Positions 24,673 through 37,036 of a stretch of DNA of 64,000 nt are shown here, piece by piece. The stretch comes from Muscardinus avellanarius. Lineage: Eukaryota > Chordata > Mammalia > Rodentia > Gliridae. The notes under the pieces were generated by a model. The model did not search any database and was not told the DNA's origin. It saw only the letters and a program-made list of their open reading frames with translations. Each line of letters opens with the position of its first letter. Within the stretch, counting starts at the first letter, position 1. The translations under genes and the position numbers were made by a program. The stretch spans positions 68,635,023 through 68,699,022 of the forward strand of contig OY726560.1 of NCBI GenBank assembly GCA_963383645.1. The letters run 5' to 3'.

Positions 24673-26984
24673 AAGAAAAAAAAAGGCAAAAAAGTTTCCA
24701 TGTTTAGAACCTTGAACTTTAGATTATAATACATTAAGTTTTATAATACAAGTATATACATAGGTAAATTTTAAGAAAACATTTAGGGCCCCCTCCCTTT
24801 TGTATTTTAACATCATTGAGTGACAGTAATTATGTCTTATTCAGTGAAATGCATGTTTTTATTATGAAAATATGGAACTTTGTTTCAAGAAGTATTTAAC
24901 TTGAAAAATGATATGAAGTGAATGCTCATTTTATAAAATGTTGGTCACAATGCAAAAGTATTTGTCAAAAGAGTGCTTTGATATAACAAGTACCTCTAAT
25001 AAACTTATTTTTTATTTTATAAAATTTGGTAAAATATTGAGGTTATAGTAACTTAATGATTGCATTTAACAAGGAATACTACTGTAATTATACTTGTTCT
25101 TAATTATTAATTTTTAATCAAATAATGTGTTTGCAACCACTTTGTTTCTAGCAATATATTTCTTATTTAAATTTTATATGATTAGAAGTTAAGGGCAAAA
25201 GGATAAAGCATGAATAGTCTGTCTTTTTTAGCATCTCTTGAATATACTTTTAAATATTTGACTTAGTGTCAATTTTGAGAAAGCCTACACATTTTTCACA
25301 AGAAATATTTCCTCTTAAAATGTATAAAAAAACTAGTTGTCTTTCAAATAATTCCAATGCTTTTAAAAATGAACATGAATTAGTATGAATCACACAGAAA
25401 ATAATCAAACACATAATTTGAGTTTCAACAAGAATCAAGTGACAAATATGTGTAATGTAATGAAAGTGGGCTCACGTTTACAACCTGAAATGTCTTTTAA
25501 AGTAATGAAGTGCTTCAAACTTTCTTTGATAATAGTGGAGTACAATGTACCATTACAACTTGTGAGAATTTTTTTGGAAATTATTGATTTTAACATTTTG
25601 TTAATAATACATGAAGATTCTCTATAAAAATCTTTTTATTGATTATGGTAATTACTTACCAACTTTACTAAAATATTTAAGAATGTCTTGCATTTATGAT
25701 TGAAAACTACATAGTTTGAGGTGAACTAGTAGTACTTTATTCAATATTTTCTGTAATTATAGCACCAATTTTAGAGGTGCTTAAAATTGTCCTGTTTTAA
25801 AATTCTACATGTTTGTATATTTTATTCCCTGTGAGCAGGATTAATTTTATATTAAGCTACTTTTATACTATGAATTTATAGGTAACATTTAAATAATCTT
25901 ACAGAAAGCATTTAACCTATTTTAAAAATTAAAGGTGCTGTAATATATTAAAAGCAATTAAAATATACAATTAAACCACTGTGAATAATTGACTATGAAT
26001 CAGTTTATATTAACAATGCTAAATTTTAAGTCAATGAAACAAATATCAGTAGTTTTACTAACAAATAATAGTTCAACTAAAGGATTTTTCCCATTAATTT
26101 AACCAATTTTATTGATAATTCTTTTAATACTAATATTAGCTAATAATTGTGCCTTTTACTTATTCATTACTTCACAAAGTTTACAGAGTACTTTCCAATG
26201 CATAATAAATAAATTTTCAGTCATTCATACCTTGGCATAAATAACAATGACAACTTAAATCCTTAAAAACACATAAGTTATAGCAAATACATTCTACAAT
26301 ATATTGTAGATTTAAAGGATATTTTAAATATTAAATGTCACTATTGTGTTTCATAATGATTCCATGTACTAAAGTTTAATTTCACATACATTCTCAAGAA
26401 CTTAACATTTGCATTTTCTTCAAATAGACACAATCACATGTTTTTCTTGAATCAGTTTCAAAAATAAGGAATTCTATATGGTGTTATTTTAAGGGATAGC
26501 CCAGTGGACTTAGAACATTGCAAGTTATCACAGGAAAATTTCATCATGGGGAGATTAGCATTATCATATTACCAGCCACCTGTGCTGAGATAGGTGGGAT
26601 TATAGAAAAAGTCCAAACTTTTTACCATTTCTCATTGATAAGCTTGCTCAGAACACAGGCTAAAATGTATACATGAAAAAAGGATTAATAAGGATCAGTT
26701 ATTAATAGTTCATCATTCGGTAGTCTCCAAAGCCTAATCCTCTGGTCTTCAGGGAGACTAGAAACTTCAGAACAGACCAGATCTAGGGAGGATCAGCACT
26801 GAGCAGACACCTGTGTCTCCCCTTAAAACAATTCCTGATCTCACTTATCCCCTTCACTATTACTGACCAGATTGGAGGAAATGTTATAGGTACCACCATG
26901 GAGCATAGTCACAGAACCTGCATCTACAGAAGCAAATCTGCAGCAATAACTACCACACTCCACCTGCCAAGCTCATACTTACTC
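24673..26984. other. AT-rich unique DNA
   Basis: No repeat family recognised except possible decayed relics at 26,480-26,960. Confidence 0.45.
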
Positions 26985-27265
26985 GTCCTTCAGGACTAAC
27001 CAGGGGAATCAGCTTGTCTAAGAAATACTCTCTGATCATTGTTCCTTACTTCTACATTTGTGTTACTTCTATGTACAACTGGGCACTTAGTCCAGTTATC
27101 TCAAGTGGAGAACATCACTGGAGTGCAGCACTTACATTTTTACTTTGAACACCAGAATGCAAAGTTCCTGCAAACAGAGATCATTATTATTTACTTTTTG
27201 TTCCCAGGATCAAAACTAGTGCCTAACACACAAGTACGTACTTATTGTTTGTTGAGTGGAATTTG
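26985..27265 (+). mobile_element. L2 LINE 3' remnant
   Basis: L2 3'-end signature: aagaaatactctctgatcat, ccagaatgcaaagttcctgc, gatcaaaactagtgcctaac, cttattgtttgttgagtgga. Confidence 0.65.
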
Positions 27266-27266
27266 G

Positions 27267-27342
27267 ATGAAGGTACCATAATCACATCTGCCACATTAGT
27301 GATTAATTAAATGAAGGTACCATAATCACATCTGCCACATTA
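27267..27342. repeat. Exact 32-bp direct duplication
   Basis: The 32 bases at 27,267-27,298 (atgaaggtaccataatcaca + tctgccacatta) recur without a mismatch at 27,311-27,342, separated by gtgattaattaa. Period 44 bp. Confidence 0.95.
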
Positions 27343-27854
27343 AAAGCAAAACAAAAGAAAAATGGACCAATAACATACCATGAAAATGCCATGATATAGT
27401 CCTATTAATGGTGGAGAAAATATAGCTATTTTACCATCAGAAAACATCTCTGAACCTGCCATCACTAACTAAATAGCACCTTTGTAAGTCTGTGTAGATA
27501 TGTCATTTGTTACAGTGAAACTAGTTTATTGTCATCAACACTTAAAACCAAGAAATCGGGTTCAGAAAAAAATATTTTTAGAAAATAGCTATTTTCCCCC
27601 TATGAATTCCATGTCCTATATGTAACACTTATGTGAATTTTTCCAATTGTTATATGATTTATTCTCTTTCTAGTTAAATAAAGCAGGATTTTATCACAAA
27701 GTATTCAGAAATGGTTTTAAATAATGGAATAGCAGTTATAACTGAATTAAAATACATTGTTTTACATATATATTGCTCTCTCAAATAAAATTTATTTTTC
27801 TTATTTTGGAAAATATATTTCCAAAGTAAAATTCAACTTAAAAATATTCATGAG

Positions 27855-28079
27855 GCCAGGCGTGGTGGCGCACGCTTGTAATCACCACGCTTGGGAGGCT
27901 GAGAGAGGAGGATCGCATGGGTTCGAAGCCAGCCTCAGCTACTTAGTGAGGCTTTCAGCAACTTAGTGAGACCCTGTTTCCAAATAAGATATAAAAAAGG
28001 TCTGTATAGCCCAGAGGTAGAAAGCCTCTGGGTTCCACCCCCAGTACCACACACACACACACAAAAAAAAATTATATAT
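27855..28079 (+). mobile_element. B1-dID SINE with (CA)n tail
   Basis: Complete long-middle dimer; ends cccagtaccacacacacac. Target duplication atattcatgag at 27,844-27,854 and 28,080-28,090, which abuts the ID element at 28,091. Confidence 0.93.
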
Positions 28080-28090
28080 ATATTCATGAG

Positions 28091-28166
28091 GGTAAGGAAT
28101 GTGGCTTAGTGGTAGAGCACTTTGAACATGTGCAAGGCCCTGGGTTTGACCCCAGCAAAGCAAAAA
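28091..28166 (+). mobile_element. ID SINE
   Basis: Free ID copy: gtggcttagtggtagagcac (A box region), tttgaacatgtgcaaggccc, tgggtttgaccccagcaaag (B box region), then (AAAT)n. tRNA-Ala-derived SINE, not a tRNA gene. Confidence 0.85.
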
Positions 28167-28816
28167 TAAATAAGTAAATAATTTGTATGAGGAGATTTCT
28201 GTTGGAGCTAAAAACCTATATTTCCTTAACTAAAAATAAAATACATTCTATATACAGAAGATTAATAATTTTTCATGAAAGAAATAAGCCTAAAAAGAAA
28301 AAAGTTATTTGTAAACTTTCTTGTGATCTATAGGAAACATAAAACATTAACTTACTATCTTTATCATTCAACTTTATTCTATTTTTCTAAAGCATTCTGA
28401 AAACAACAGAAAGACACCTTGAGATAAAGGCTGATAATGTACATTGAAGGCTGAAATATGTACACTGTATAGATATTATAGACAGCAGGTGTTAGCAAGG
28501 CAATTATGATCAGAGAATAAAGCAGGGGACTTGAATTTTGGTCACAGTTGCACAAAAAAATAAAGCTTGGTTAAGTATTCAGTAGGCAAAGCATACACAA
28601 AGCACAAAATACAGACTAATGAATATTTCACATGCTTACGTTATTTCAACTTAGTTCTTACATGCAACTTCATGAAAGTCTAATGTAAAGAAAGTGTGTG
28701 TTAAATGCTTTCTTTTCCCTAAAACAAAACTATTTAAAACTGAAAATCAGTTAATCATTGCACCTTTTACAATGCCACAGAAGAAGAAAAAATAAATGAT
28801 TAATTTTTAAAATTAC

Positions 28817-28983
28817 CCAGCAACTCCATTGCATCATCTTCATTATCAATATCTTCTTCTGTCACTGATGGGGCAGGGCTGTGGACAGACTCGAAGGAAT
28901 CCTGAGAAAGCATTGCTGCCAGAAGCTTCTTATGTTGCTGCTGCTGCTGTTTTAATCCTTTTGTCTTGGGCTCCATCTTTAAG
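28817..28983 (-). CDS. Internal coding exon of the same unidentified gene (downstream exon)
   Basis: Seen: on the minus strand, a TTTCTTCAG acceptor precedes 167 nt, followed by a GTAATT donor. The exon starts with the last base of a split codon, then 55 codons: [55 protein letters not shown], then one base of the next codon. Five consecutive Gln codons (CAGx4, CAA) precede a basic HKK; the C-terminal half is strongly acidic. The phase matches the exon at 43,613-43,785, which supports one gene with a 14.6 kb intron. An in-frame Met sits at the third codon, so an internal start is possible, but the upstream splice acceptor and phase match favour an internal exon. Gene name unknown; further exons must lie outside the window or be too short to see. 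Confidence 0.85.
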
Positions 28984-29283
28984 CTGAAGAAATGAATGTT
29001 AATAAGCTGTGGTGAGTAAAAATATTTAACAATCTATATATATTTCATTCAAATGATTTTGTTGTACAAATTTATAGATGTACTATTAAAGTCTTCCCCA
29101 AGGATGATGAAACTATAGTTTCTCTGAGATATCTTTTGGTACCTTACTAACAAATCCCCAAATGAATGTTGGGGACTGAAAACTCATGCAGTCTCTATTC
29201 TTCTTCTACCCACTGCTGCTATGTAGAAATTAAAGCCCATGGTATTAATAAATTTTTATGATATATTTTTAAGAAGAGCTAGA

Positions 29284-29495
29284 AAACAGGGTATTGTGGC
29301 ACATTCCTATAATCCCAGTATTTGGAAAGCTGAGACTGGAGGATACCGAGTTCCAGACCAGCCTCAGCAACTTAGGGAGACCCTTTGCAACCTAGTGAGA
29401 CCCTGTTTCAAAATAAGAAATAAAATACAGTGTGGGGCTGTGGTTCAGAGGTAAAATACACCTGTTTTAAATCCCCAGTGCCATACATACAAATA
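29284..29495 (+). mobile_element. B1-dID SINE, diverged
   Basis: gtattgtggcacattcctat head; ggggctgtggttcagaggta tail. Confidence 0.8.
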
Positions 29496-29654
29496 AAATC
29501 AGATTATTATTCCCTATTTACAAAACACACAGATGTCAATCCAAATACAGGTAATGGAAAAAGTAAGATTTAAAAACAAACTTAAATTTCTTTTACATGT
29601 GTGCATTCAGTTGTCCAACACCACGTCACTTCAACTTCAGTTCCTTTACCTCCC

Positions 29655-29968
29655 CATTACAGTTTGGATTTAGAAGGTTCCCCCAAAGCTTAAGACAATG
29701 CTGGAAGGAACTGAGGTAGAGCCTGGTTGGAAAAGGTGGGCCACTAGAGAGATGGCCTTGAGGGTAATATCTGTCCTTGGTCTCTTTCTCTCTGCTTCTG
29801 GCTGCCATGAGCAGCTTCCTACCACCATGTTGTTAATGATGTTCCTGCCTTGGAGTTGGCCACCATAGACTGATCCTCAAAAACCATGAGCCCAAATAAA
29901 CCTCTACTCAAGTTGTTTTTATCAGGTATTTTGGTCACAGTGACCAAAAAAAAGCTGACTACAACATT
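29655..29968 (+). mobile_element. MaLR-type solo LTR
   Basis: Begins ttacagtttggatttagaag and ends caggtattttggtcacagtg...gctgactacaaca, with the internal cttctggctgccatgagcag and accatgagcccaaataaacc (polyadenylation) stretch. This is the ERVL-MaLR LTR pattern of mammals. Old and diverged, with no internal region. Confidence 0.7.
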
Positions 29969-30089
29969 TCCCTACTGCTTTTACTGTGTGTCATGTGATG
30001 ACATAACTTTTTTTCAATATAAAACTTAAGATAACCATTATATATACTCATATTTAAGCTATGCTTTCTTCATTCCAGATGTTACAAAA

Positions 30090-30863
30090 TTCTCTATTTT
30101 ATCATTTCCTTTCTGTTTGAAGAACTTCCTTGTTCATTCTTTAAATGGAACAAGTATTAGCAATCCATACTTCCAGTTAGTTTTCTTTTGCATAAGAATG
30201 TCTTTATTACCTCTTCATTCCAGAATATACTTAGAACTTGTGATTGACTGCTCATTGCTTTTGACACTTCCTCTGGCTTCCATATTTTCAGATGAAAAAT
30301 CCATGATCATTTAAATGGATGTTTCCCCAAAGGTAATCTGATATTTATCTCTGGCTGCTTTCAAGAGTCCTTCTTTGATGTTTCCAGAAGTGTACTTATG
30401 ATACAACTTGGTGTGGAATTTCTGATTTTATCCTACTTGTGGACTTCTCAGGTTGTTGAATCTGTAGATAATGTCTCTCACCATTTGGAAAGTTTCCAAT
30501 AGCCTTATTTCACATTCTTATTCAGTTCACTTACATTTTTCTCCCTTTCTAAAACTAAGCAATTGGTATGCCAGAAATTTTACCATTTTCTTTAAGGTCC
30601 CTGAGGCCAAGTCATATCTTTTTTTCTCTCTATTTTCTCTTTTGTTTAGAGTAAGTAAATTCTGGGTATGTCTTGACCTGCAGTGATATTCTATCTTCTG
30701 TGGTCTCCACTTTACTATTGATTTCATACAAGTTTTTTATTTTCATGTTTTCTTTTCAAGTTATAGAATTTAAATTTTGTTCTTTTTTATAATTTCTGTT
30801 TCATTGCTGATATTGTTTCAAGAGAATTTATAACTGCTTATTGAAGCACGTTTGTGATTATAT

Positions 30864-30894
<31 letters not shown>

Positions 30895-31700
30895 TTATGA
30901 TGATGAGGACTGAACTCATGGGTGTTCTACCTCTGAGCTGTACTTCCAGATCAATTTATTTTTTATTTGAAAACAGGGTCTTGCTAAATGCTGAGTGTCC
31001 CACTAAGTTGCCAAGGCCAGCTTTGAACTTGGTATCATCCTGTCTCAGCCCTCCAAGTACTGGGATTATAGGTATACATCATCATGGCTAGCTATGATGA
31101 TTACTTTGAATTACTAGTCAAGATAATTCTACCACCTAATTCACCTCAATGATGGCATCATTTTGACTTTTTTTTTATCATTCGACCTTTGATTATCCTG
31201 GTTCTTGGTATGAATATGAATGGTGCATTTTAATATTCTTCCCTGCACAATTTGGTTATTATTTCAGGAGTTTCTGGGTCTCTTATAAGTCTTTTAGTTT
31301 AGAAGGCAGCTACCTCAGATCCTGGACACTTTTTGTAGCCTGCAGTTCCAATAATTTTATTGTCAAAGTTCCTATAACACTATCTTGATTTGCATGGTTT
31401 ATCTGGTGTTGCTCTGGCTCCCATTCATTGGTCACTGCCAGTGCTAAATGAAGGGGCAAAACATCCCCATCATCTCAGTTAATAATCTGCTGTCTCTAGG
31501 CGGATGAAGGAAGTATTCGACTGTAGAAACAAATAGGTTTTCCATACCAAGCTTTGCATAAAAGGATTCTTTTTACTGATGCCCTTTGTTGCTAATGTGC
31601 AGGTTGGAAATGCCTGCTCCGCAGGGTAGAAATCAAGTCCCTTGCAATCCTGCCTTCCTCCTACATCTCTCACATCTTTCCTCTGGTTGCCTTTTGCTTT
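30090..31700 (-). mobile_element. Ancient L1M/HAL1-type antisense fragment
   Basis: Antisense ORF1-side L1 sequence: tttcaagagtccttctttga, tcctacttgtggacttctca, then gtttctgggtctcttataag. A SINE splits it at 30,861-31,092. Open frames here (for example 30,471-30,686) are chance frames in the repeat. Confidence 0.6.
30861..31092 (-). mobile_element. B1-dID SINE with (TTTA)n
   Basis: Antisense, diverged dimer inside the ancient L1M; (TTTA)n at 30,861-30,897. Confidence 0.85.
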
Positions 31701-32472
31701 ATTTCAGGGTTTAGGGTTGTATTTAGTGGGTGGAACAGAGAGAAATGAATTTGTGCAATCTTTTCCCAAAAAAATGTGGCAGATGATTTCTTAATTAAAA
31801 AGGGCACATCACACCTTTACACTGGAAAAATCTGGTTGATCAAACTAAGTATCATCAGCCATAGGGCAAACATATTGTATATCTCCTGATATGATACACT
31901 AAGGAAGTACACAATATCATCCAGGAAAAACTCTTTCCAAAAATATTTTGCCTGAATTTAATCAGGAAATAGACAAATGTAGATATGAGAACAGTTTTTC
32001 AAGATAATGGGCATGTAGTCCTAAAGAATGCAAATGTCATGAAAGAAAAAAGACAGAGGATTTTTCTGGATTTTAGAAGACTAAAGAAACCTGACAAATT
32101 CTATGCATGATCCTTTATTGAATGTAAACCTTATAAATACATATGCAAACAAAAATCCACAAAAGAATTTACTGGGAAAATAGGGTAAATTAGAAATGAG
32201 GAGAAACTTGAAAATAGCATTATGAGTATTATTTTTAAATGTTTGGGTATAATAATTATATTATTAATAATTAATATTTATATAAGAAAGTATCATCATT
32301 CTTAGGAGATACATACTAAAGATTTAGAAATTTAACATGTTATTATATCTATAGCTTGTTTGTAGAGACTCAGAAAAAATGTTGAATAGACAGTTAATAT
32401 ATAATAATAAATAGATAAAAACCAAATATGACAAAATATTGACATGAAGTATATGTGGATACTGATAATTAC

Positions 32473-32665
32473 TACTTATTTTTCTAACCCATGGGAGGTC
32501 TACCTCTAAGTTACACCCCCTACCCCCTTTTATGTTTTATTTTGAAACAGGATCTTGTTAAGTAACTAAGGGTCTCACTAAGTCACTGAGTTTAGCCTCA
32601 AACCTGTGATCTTCCTGTCTCAGCCTTCTGAGTACTAATATTTCAGGCATGTGCCATGATATCCA
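32473..32665 (-). mobile_element. B1-dID SINE, diverged
   Basis: Antisense dimer; perfect 12-bp duplication actgataattac at 32,461-32,472 and 32,666-32,677. Confidence 0.85.
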
Positions 32666-32867
32666 ACTGATAATTACAACTGTCAAATTTCTGTGGTTTG
32701 AAATTTTTAAAGTAAAGAATAAGGAGAAAAATAAGAAAAAATATATGAAACTATGCCTTTATGAGTAATATCCATTTCAGTTTTACTTTTTATTCCAACT
32801 TAGATCTCCAACATAAACAGGATTATTGCTGAAATGTTACAAAACAGAAGCTTTTTAAAATAATTTT

Positions 32868-32968
32868 TACGTCCTTTTTTCTTTTTTGTCTTTTCCTGGA
32901 ACTGGATAGAACCCAGAGCACTGCACTTGAAAGTGAAGCACTTTCTCATGAAGCTATGTCCCAGCCAC
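32868..32968 (-). mobile_element. ID SINE
   Basis: Antisense ID with pyrimidine-rich tail; flanking ttaaaataatttt at 32,855-32,867 and 32,969-32,981. Confidence 0.8.
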
Positions 32969-33465
32969 TTAAAATAATTTTAAAAAACATTTTAGTAACT
33001 ATAAGCTTTTAAATGATTAAAATTATTTAACTCTATATTAGTAGATTTTTTTGCTAATTGATAGAATAAATTTATTTAGCCCTAGTTCCTCTCCATGGAA
33101 TCAATCTTCTGCATCATTTCTGTGTGCCTGATAACTGAAAAATAATGTGAAAGTTTGAAAGTCACCCTGACCAACTTTTTTCACTGAGAAATAAAAAATC
33201 AAAACAAAATTTTAATTTAGATTTCTTAGTTGATACCTAAGATGTAAAACTATAATTTATAATAAGTTATTTTGAAAAAAATGATATTCATTTATTATTG
33301 TAGCCCCAATTAGCTTTTGATTAGGAGAAAGGCCATATGTATTGCTTTAAATAAATAACAAAGTCTATTTATAAGATGAATAGCACTGGGAAAAGTATTA
33401 CTTTGCTTCTTATTTTATATCTATAATGTAGATTAGTTTTATCTTCTATATAAGATGATTTGACC

Positions 33466-33708
33466 ATTTATTTATTTTTATTTTATTTTATTTATTTTTT
33501 TTTTTTTGGTGGTACTGGGGGTGGAACCCAGAGGCTTTCTACCTCCGGGCTATACTCCCAGACCTTGTTTATATTTTATTTGGAAACAGGGTCTCACTGA
33601 GTTGCTGGAAGCCTCACTGAGTAGCTGAGGCTGGTTTTGAACCCATGTGATCCACCTGTCTCTGCCTCCCAAGCGCGGGGATTACAAGTGTGCGCCACCA
33701 CACCCCGC
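33466..33708 (-). mobile_element. B1-dID SINE
   Basis: Complete antisense dimer, long-middle type, with T-rich tail. Perfect duplication atgatttgacc at 33,455-33,465 and 33,709-33,719. Confidence 0.94.
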
Positions 33709-33741
33709 ATGATTTGACCTTTTAAAAAGGTAAATATATAA

Positions 33742-33950
33742 GGCCAGGAATAGTAGCACATGCTTGTAATCCCAGCATTTGGGAGGCTGAGACCAGAGGA
33801 TCACAGTTTGAGGACAGCCTCAGCTATTTAGTGAGGCCCTCTGCATTTGAGTGAGACCTGGTTTCAAAATTAAGAATAAAAAATAGGGCAAGGGGGTATA
33901 GCTCAGGAGTCAAATGCCTCTGGGTTCCACCCTCAGACCCAAACAAAAAA
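33742..33950 (+). mobile_element. B1-dID SINE (older type)
   Basis: Head ggccaggaatagtagcacat, tail agggcaagggggtatagctc...ccctcagacccaa. Confidence 0.85.
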
Positions 33951-34027
33951 GGCAAATGTGTATAACAGATTGACAAAGAGCTGTACTAATAAATTTGTTT
34001 AATAAATCTAGCAAATTTTCCTTTATG

Positions 34028-34028
<1 letters not shown>

Positions 34029-34059
<31 letters not shown>

Positions 34060-34244
34060 CTTTGATACTAGGAATGGAACCTCTGAGCCATAAAACCCAG
34101 CCCTATTTTTATTCTTTATTTTGAAACAGGGCCTCACTGAGTTGCTAAGAACCTCACTAAGTATCTGAGGCTATCCTCAAACCACAATCCTCCTGTCTCA
34201 GCCTCCCAAATGCTAGATTACAAGCATGTACCACCATCCCTGGC
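34029..34244 (-). mobile_element. B1-dID SINE (older type)
   Basis: Antisense dimer with (TTTA)n at 34,029-34,060, ending at ccaccatccctggc. Confidence 0.85.
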
Positions 34245-34252
34245 TTGTATTT

Positions 34253-34450
34253 TTTTTTTTTTTTTTTTGGTGGTACTGGGGTTCCTGGAAACCCTTCTAC
34301 ATCCAGGCTACACTCCCAGACCTATTTTAATACTTTTTATTTGGAAACAGGGTCTCTTAAGCCAGCACTGCTAGCTTCAAACCTGCACGATCCTCCTGTC
34401 TCCGCCTCTCAAGCACGGGGATTACAAGCGTGCGCCACCTTGACTGGCCT
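34253..34450 (-). mobile_element. B1-dID SINE (short-middle type)
   Basis: Antisense dimer with perfect duplication ctggcttgtattt at 34,240-34,252 and 34,451-34,463. It sits at the head of the older SINE on its left. Confidence 0.94.
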
Positions 34451-34463
34451 CTGGCTTGTATTT

Positions 34464-34660
34464 AATATGCTTGTAATCCCAGCATTTGGGAGGTGGAGAC
34501 CAGAGGATCACGGTTTGAGGACAGCTTCATGTACTTAGTGAGGCCCTCCACAACTTGGTGAGACCCTGTCTCAAAATAAAGAATAAAAAATAGGGCAGGG
34601 TGTAGCTTAGAGATCAAATGAATGCCCCTGGGTTCCATCCCCAGACCCACAAAGAAAAAA
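34464..34660 (+). mobile_element. B1-dID SINE, 5'-truncated
   Basis: Begins at atgcttgtaatcccagcatt; tail agggcagggtgtagcttaga...tccccagaccc. Confidence 0.85.
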
Positions 34661-34749
34661 AACTTAAAAGATAACAAAATATTTTATGATATCTTATACA
34701 TAGCAAAATATGATTTATGTTTTCATGTCAAAAGACAGCAAAAGTTCAA

Positions 34750-34959
34750 AGCTGGGCATGGTGGCACACGATTGTAATCCCTGCGCTTGGGAGGCTGAGA
34801 CAGGAGGATTACGCAGGTTTGAAGCCAGCCACAGCTACTTAGTGAGGCTTTCAGCAACTTAGTGAGACCTTGTTTCAAAATAAAATATAAAATAGGTCTG
34901 GGAGTGTAGCCCAGAGGTAGAAGGTCCCTGGGTTTCATCCCCAGTAGGAAAAAAAAAAT
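34750..34959 (+). mobile_element. B1-dID SINE (long-middle type)
   Basis: Complete dimer ending catccccagtagg and an A tract. Confidence 0.9.
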
Positions 34960-36340
34960 ACAGTAAAAGTTCTAAAGCAATTTTCCCCCTTAGGAGCAGA
35001 AAACATCTCAATGGTTAAAACAGATGTTTTTCTTGCAGGCAGCAGATAGATGGACTCTGGTGTTTAATCTATTATGCCACCTTATGACTTTTTCTGGGAA
35101 ATTGAGGCCATTTATATTCCATGTGATTACTGAGAGATGATTTCTTATTCCTAAAATTTTGAGTTTTTAATTCTGTTTGAGGTAGTGTTTGTTTTTTGCT
35201 TAGTTGCTTTTTGATGAAAATTATTGTTTCTCTGGTTCTGGCATTTATTACTTATTTCTTCTTTACAGTTAATCTCTGAGTATCTTCTCCAGTGCTGGTT
35301 TGGAAGACATAAATTCTTTCAGCTTCTGTTTATCATGGAATTTTTTTTATTTCTCTGTCTAATTTGAGAGATAATTTTGGTGGGTATGAAATTTTTGTCT
35401 GTAAGTTTTTCTTTCAGAGTTTTGAATATGTTGCTTCAGGATCTTTTGGCCTTCATGACTTGATTTGGGAAATGATTCTAATTGGTTTGTCTATGTCACT
35501 TGGTCTTTTGCTTTTGTTGCCTTTAAGATTCTCTCCAAACACACCTTACAAGTAAAGATGGTCACATACTAAAGGTAAAGGGCTAGAACAAGGTAATCTA
35601 TGCCAAGAAAACATAAAGAGAAGCAGGAGTAGCAACTATGATATCAGAAAAGTTAGACTTCTAGCCCAAGCTTTTCAGAAGAGACAAAGCAGGTCATTTT
35701 TACCAATAAAAGGAAAAATCCAGCAAGAGGAAATAACATTGATCAACATTTATGCCCAAAACATAGGTTCAGCCACTTTCATAAAACAAACTCTTTGTGA
35801 CATTAAGTCACATGTAGATCCTAATACAATAATACTGGGGAATTTCAACACTCTTCTCACACCACTAAAATAAACATCTAGATAAAAGCTCAGTTAAGAA
35901 TCCTCAGACCTACAGAATACCATCAACCAAATGGGCCTATTAGACAAATACAAATATTCTATCCAACTACAGAAGAATTCACATTTTTCTCAGCTGTTCA
36001 CAGAACTTTCCCTAGAATAGATCACATCCTGGGCTGCAAAGAGAACACGAGCAAATTTTAAAAAATGTGACATACTTCCCTGTGTCTTTTCAGACCATAA
36101 TGGAATGAAACTAGAAATCAACTATAAGAAGAACCAGAGAACCCACATAAACATATGTAGACTGAATAGAACACTACTGAATGAAAAATGGGTCATAAAA
36201 GAAGTAAGAAATATAATCAAGAAATTTCTAGAAACAAACCCAAAATTAGAGATACAACATATCAAAACTTCTGTAACACCTTGAAGGAAGTTTTAAAAGG
36301 AAACTTCATAGCACTAAGAAGCACCCACATGAGAAGAACA

Positions 36341-36538
36341 TTGATGTGGTGCTACATGCTTGTAATCCCCATATTTGGGAAGGTGAGACAGGAGTATCTC
36401 AGTTCACAGCCAGCCTCAGTTACTTAGTGAGCCCTTTGCAACACAGTGAGACTTTGTTTCATATTAAAGAATAAAAAAAAGGCTAGGAGTGTAGCTCAGA
36501 GATAGAATTCCCTTAGTTTTCATCCACAATACCTCAAA
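36341..36538 (+). mobile_element. B1-dID SINE inside L1
   Basis: Diverged dimer (gtggtgctacatgcttgtaa...gctaggagtgtagctcagag...caatacctcaaaaaa) splitting the L1 endonuclease/RT linker; agaagaaca-like bases flank it. Confidence 0.8.
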
Positions 36539-36796
36539 AAAGAACAAATAATCACCAAATAAATAACCTAATAACACACTTCAAAGCCCTTGAATAAAGG
36601 AACAGTCTAACCCCAAAGCCAGTAGAAGACAGGAAATTATTAAAATCAGAGCTGAAATCAATGAAGTAGAGAATAAAAAAAAATATAAAAAATTAACAAA
36701 ACCAATAGCTGGTTTGTTCAAAATACAAGCAAGATAGATAAACCACTAGTCAACCTAACCAACAGAAAGAATCAATCCAAATTAAGAAAATAAGAA

Positions 36797-37036
36797 GTTG
36801 GGTATGTGGCACACAACTGTAATTAATTCCAGTATTTGGGAGGCTGAGACAAGAGGATCTCGGTTCGTGGACAGCCTCAGCTACTTAGTGAGGCCTTTCA
36901 CAACTTAATGAGAGCCTGTTTCAAAAATAAAGAATTAAAAATAGGGCTGGGAATGTAGCTCAGAGTTAGAATGTCCCTGGGTTCCATCCCCAGTACCACA
37001 AAAAAAAAAAGAAAGAAAAGAAAAGAAAAGAAAAGA
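36797..37036 (+). mobile_element. B1-dID SINE inside L1
   Basis: Dimer with long middle segment and ggctgggaatgtagctcag tail, ending in an (AAAAG)n-type tract at 37,000-37,036. Confidence 0.85.

Noticed and set aside
28091..28166. Possible tRNA gene
   Set aside because: A- and B-box-like sequence is present, but there is no cloverleaf; it has an ID SINE body and A-rich tail.
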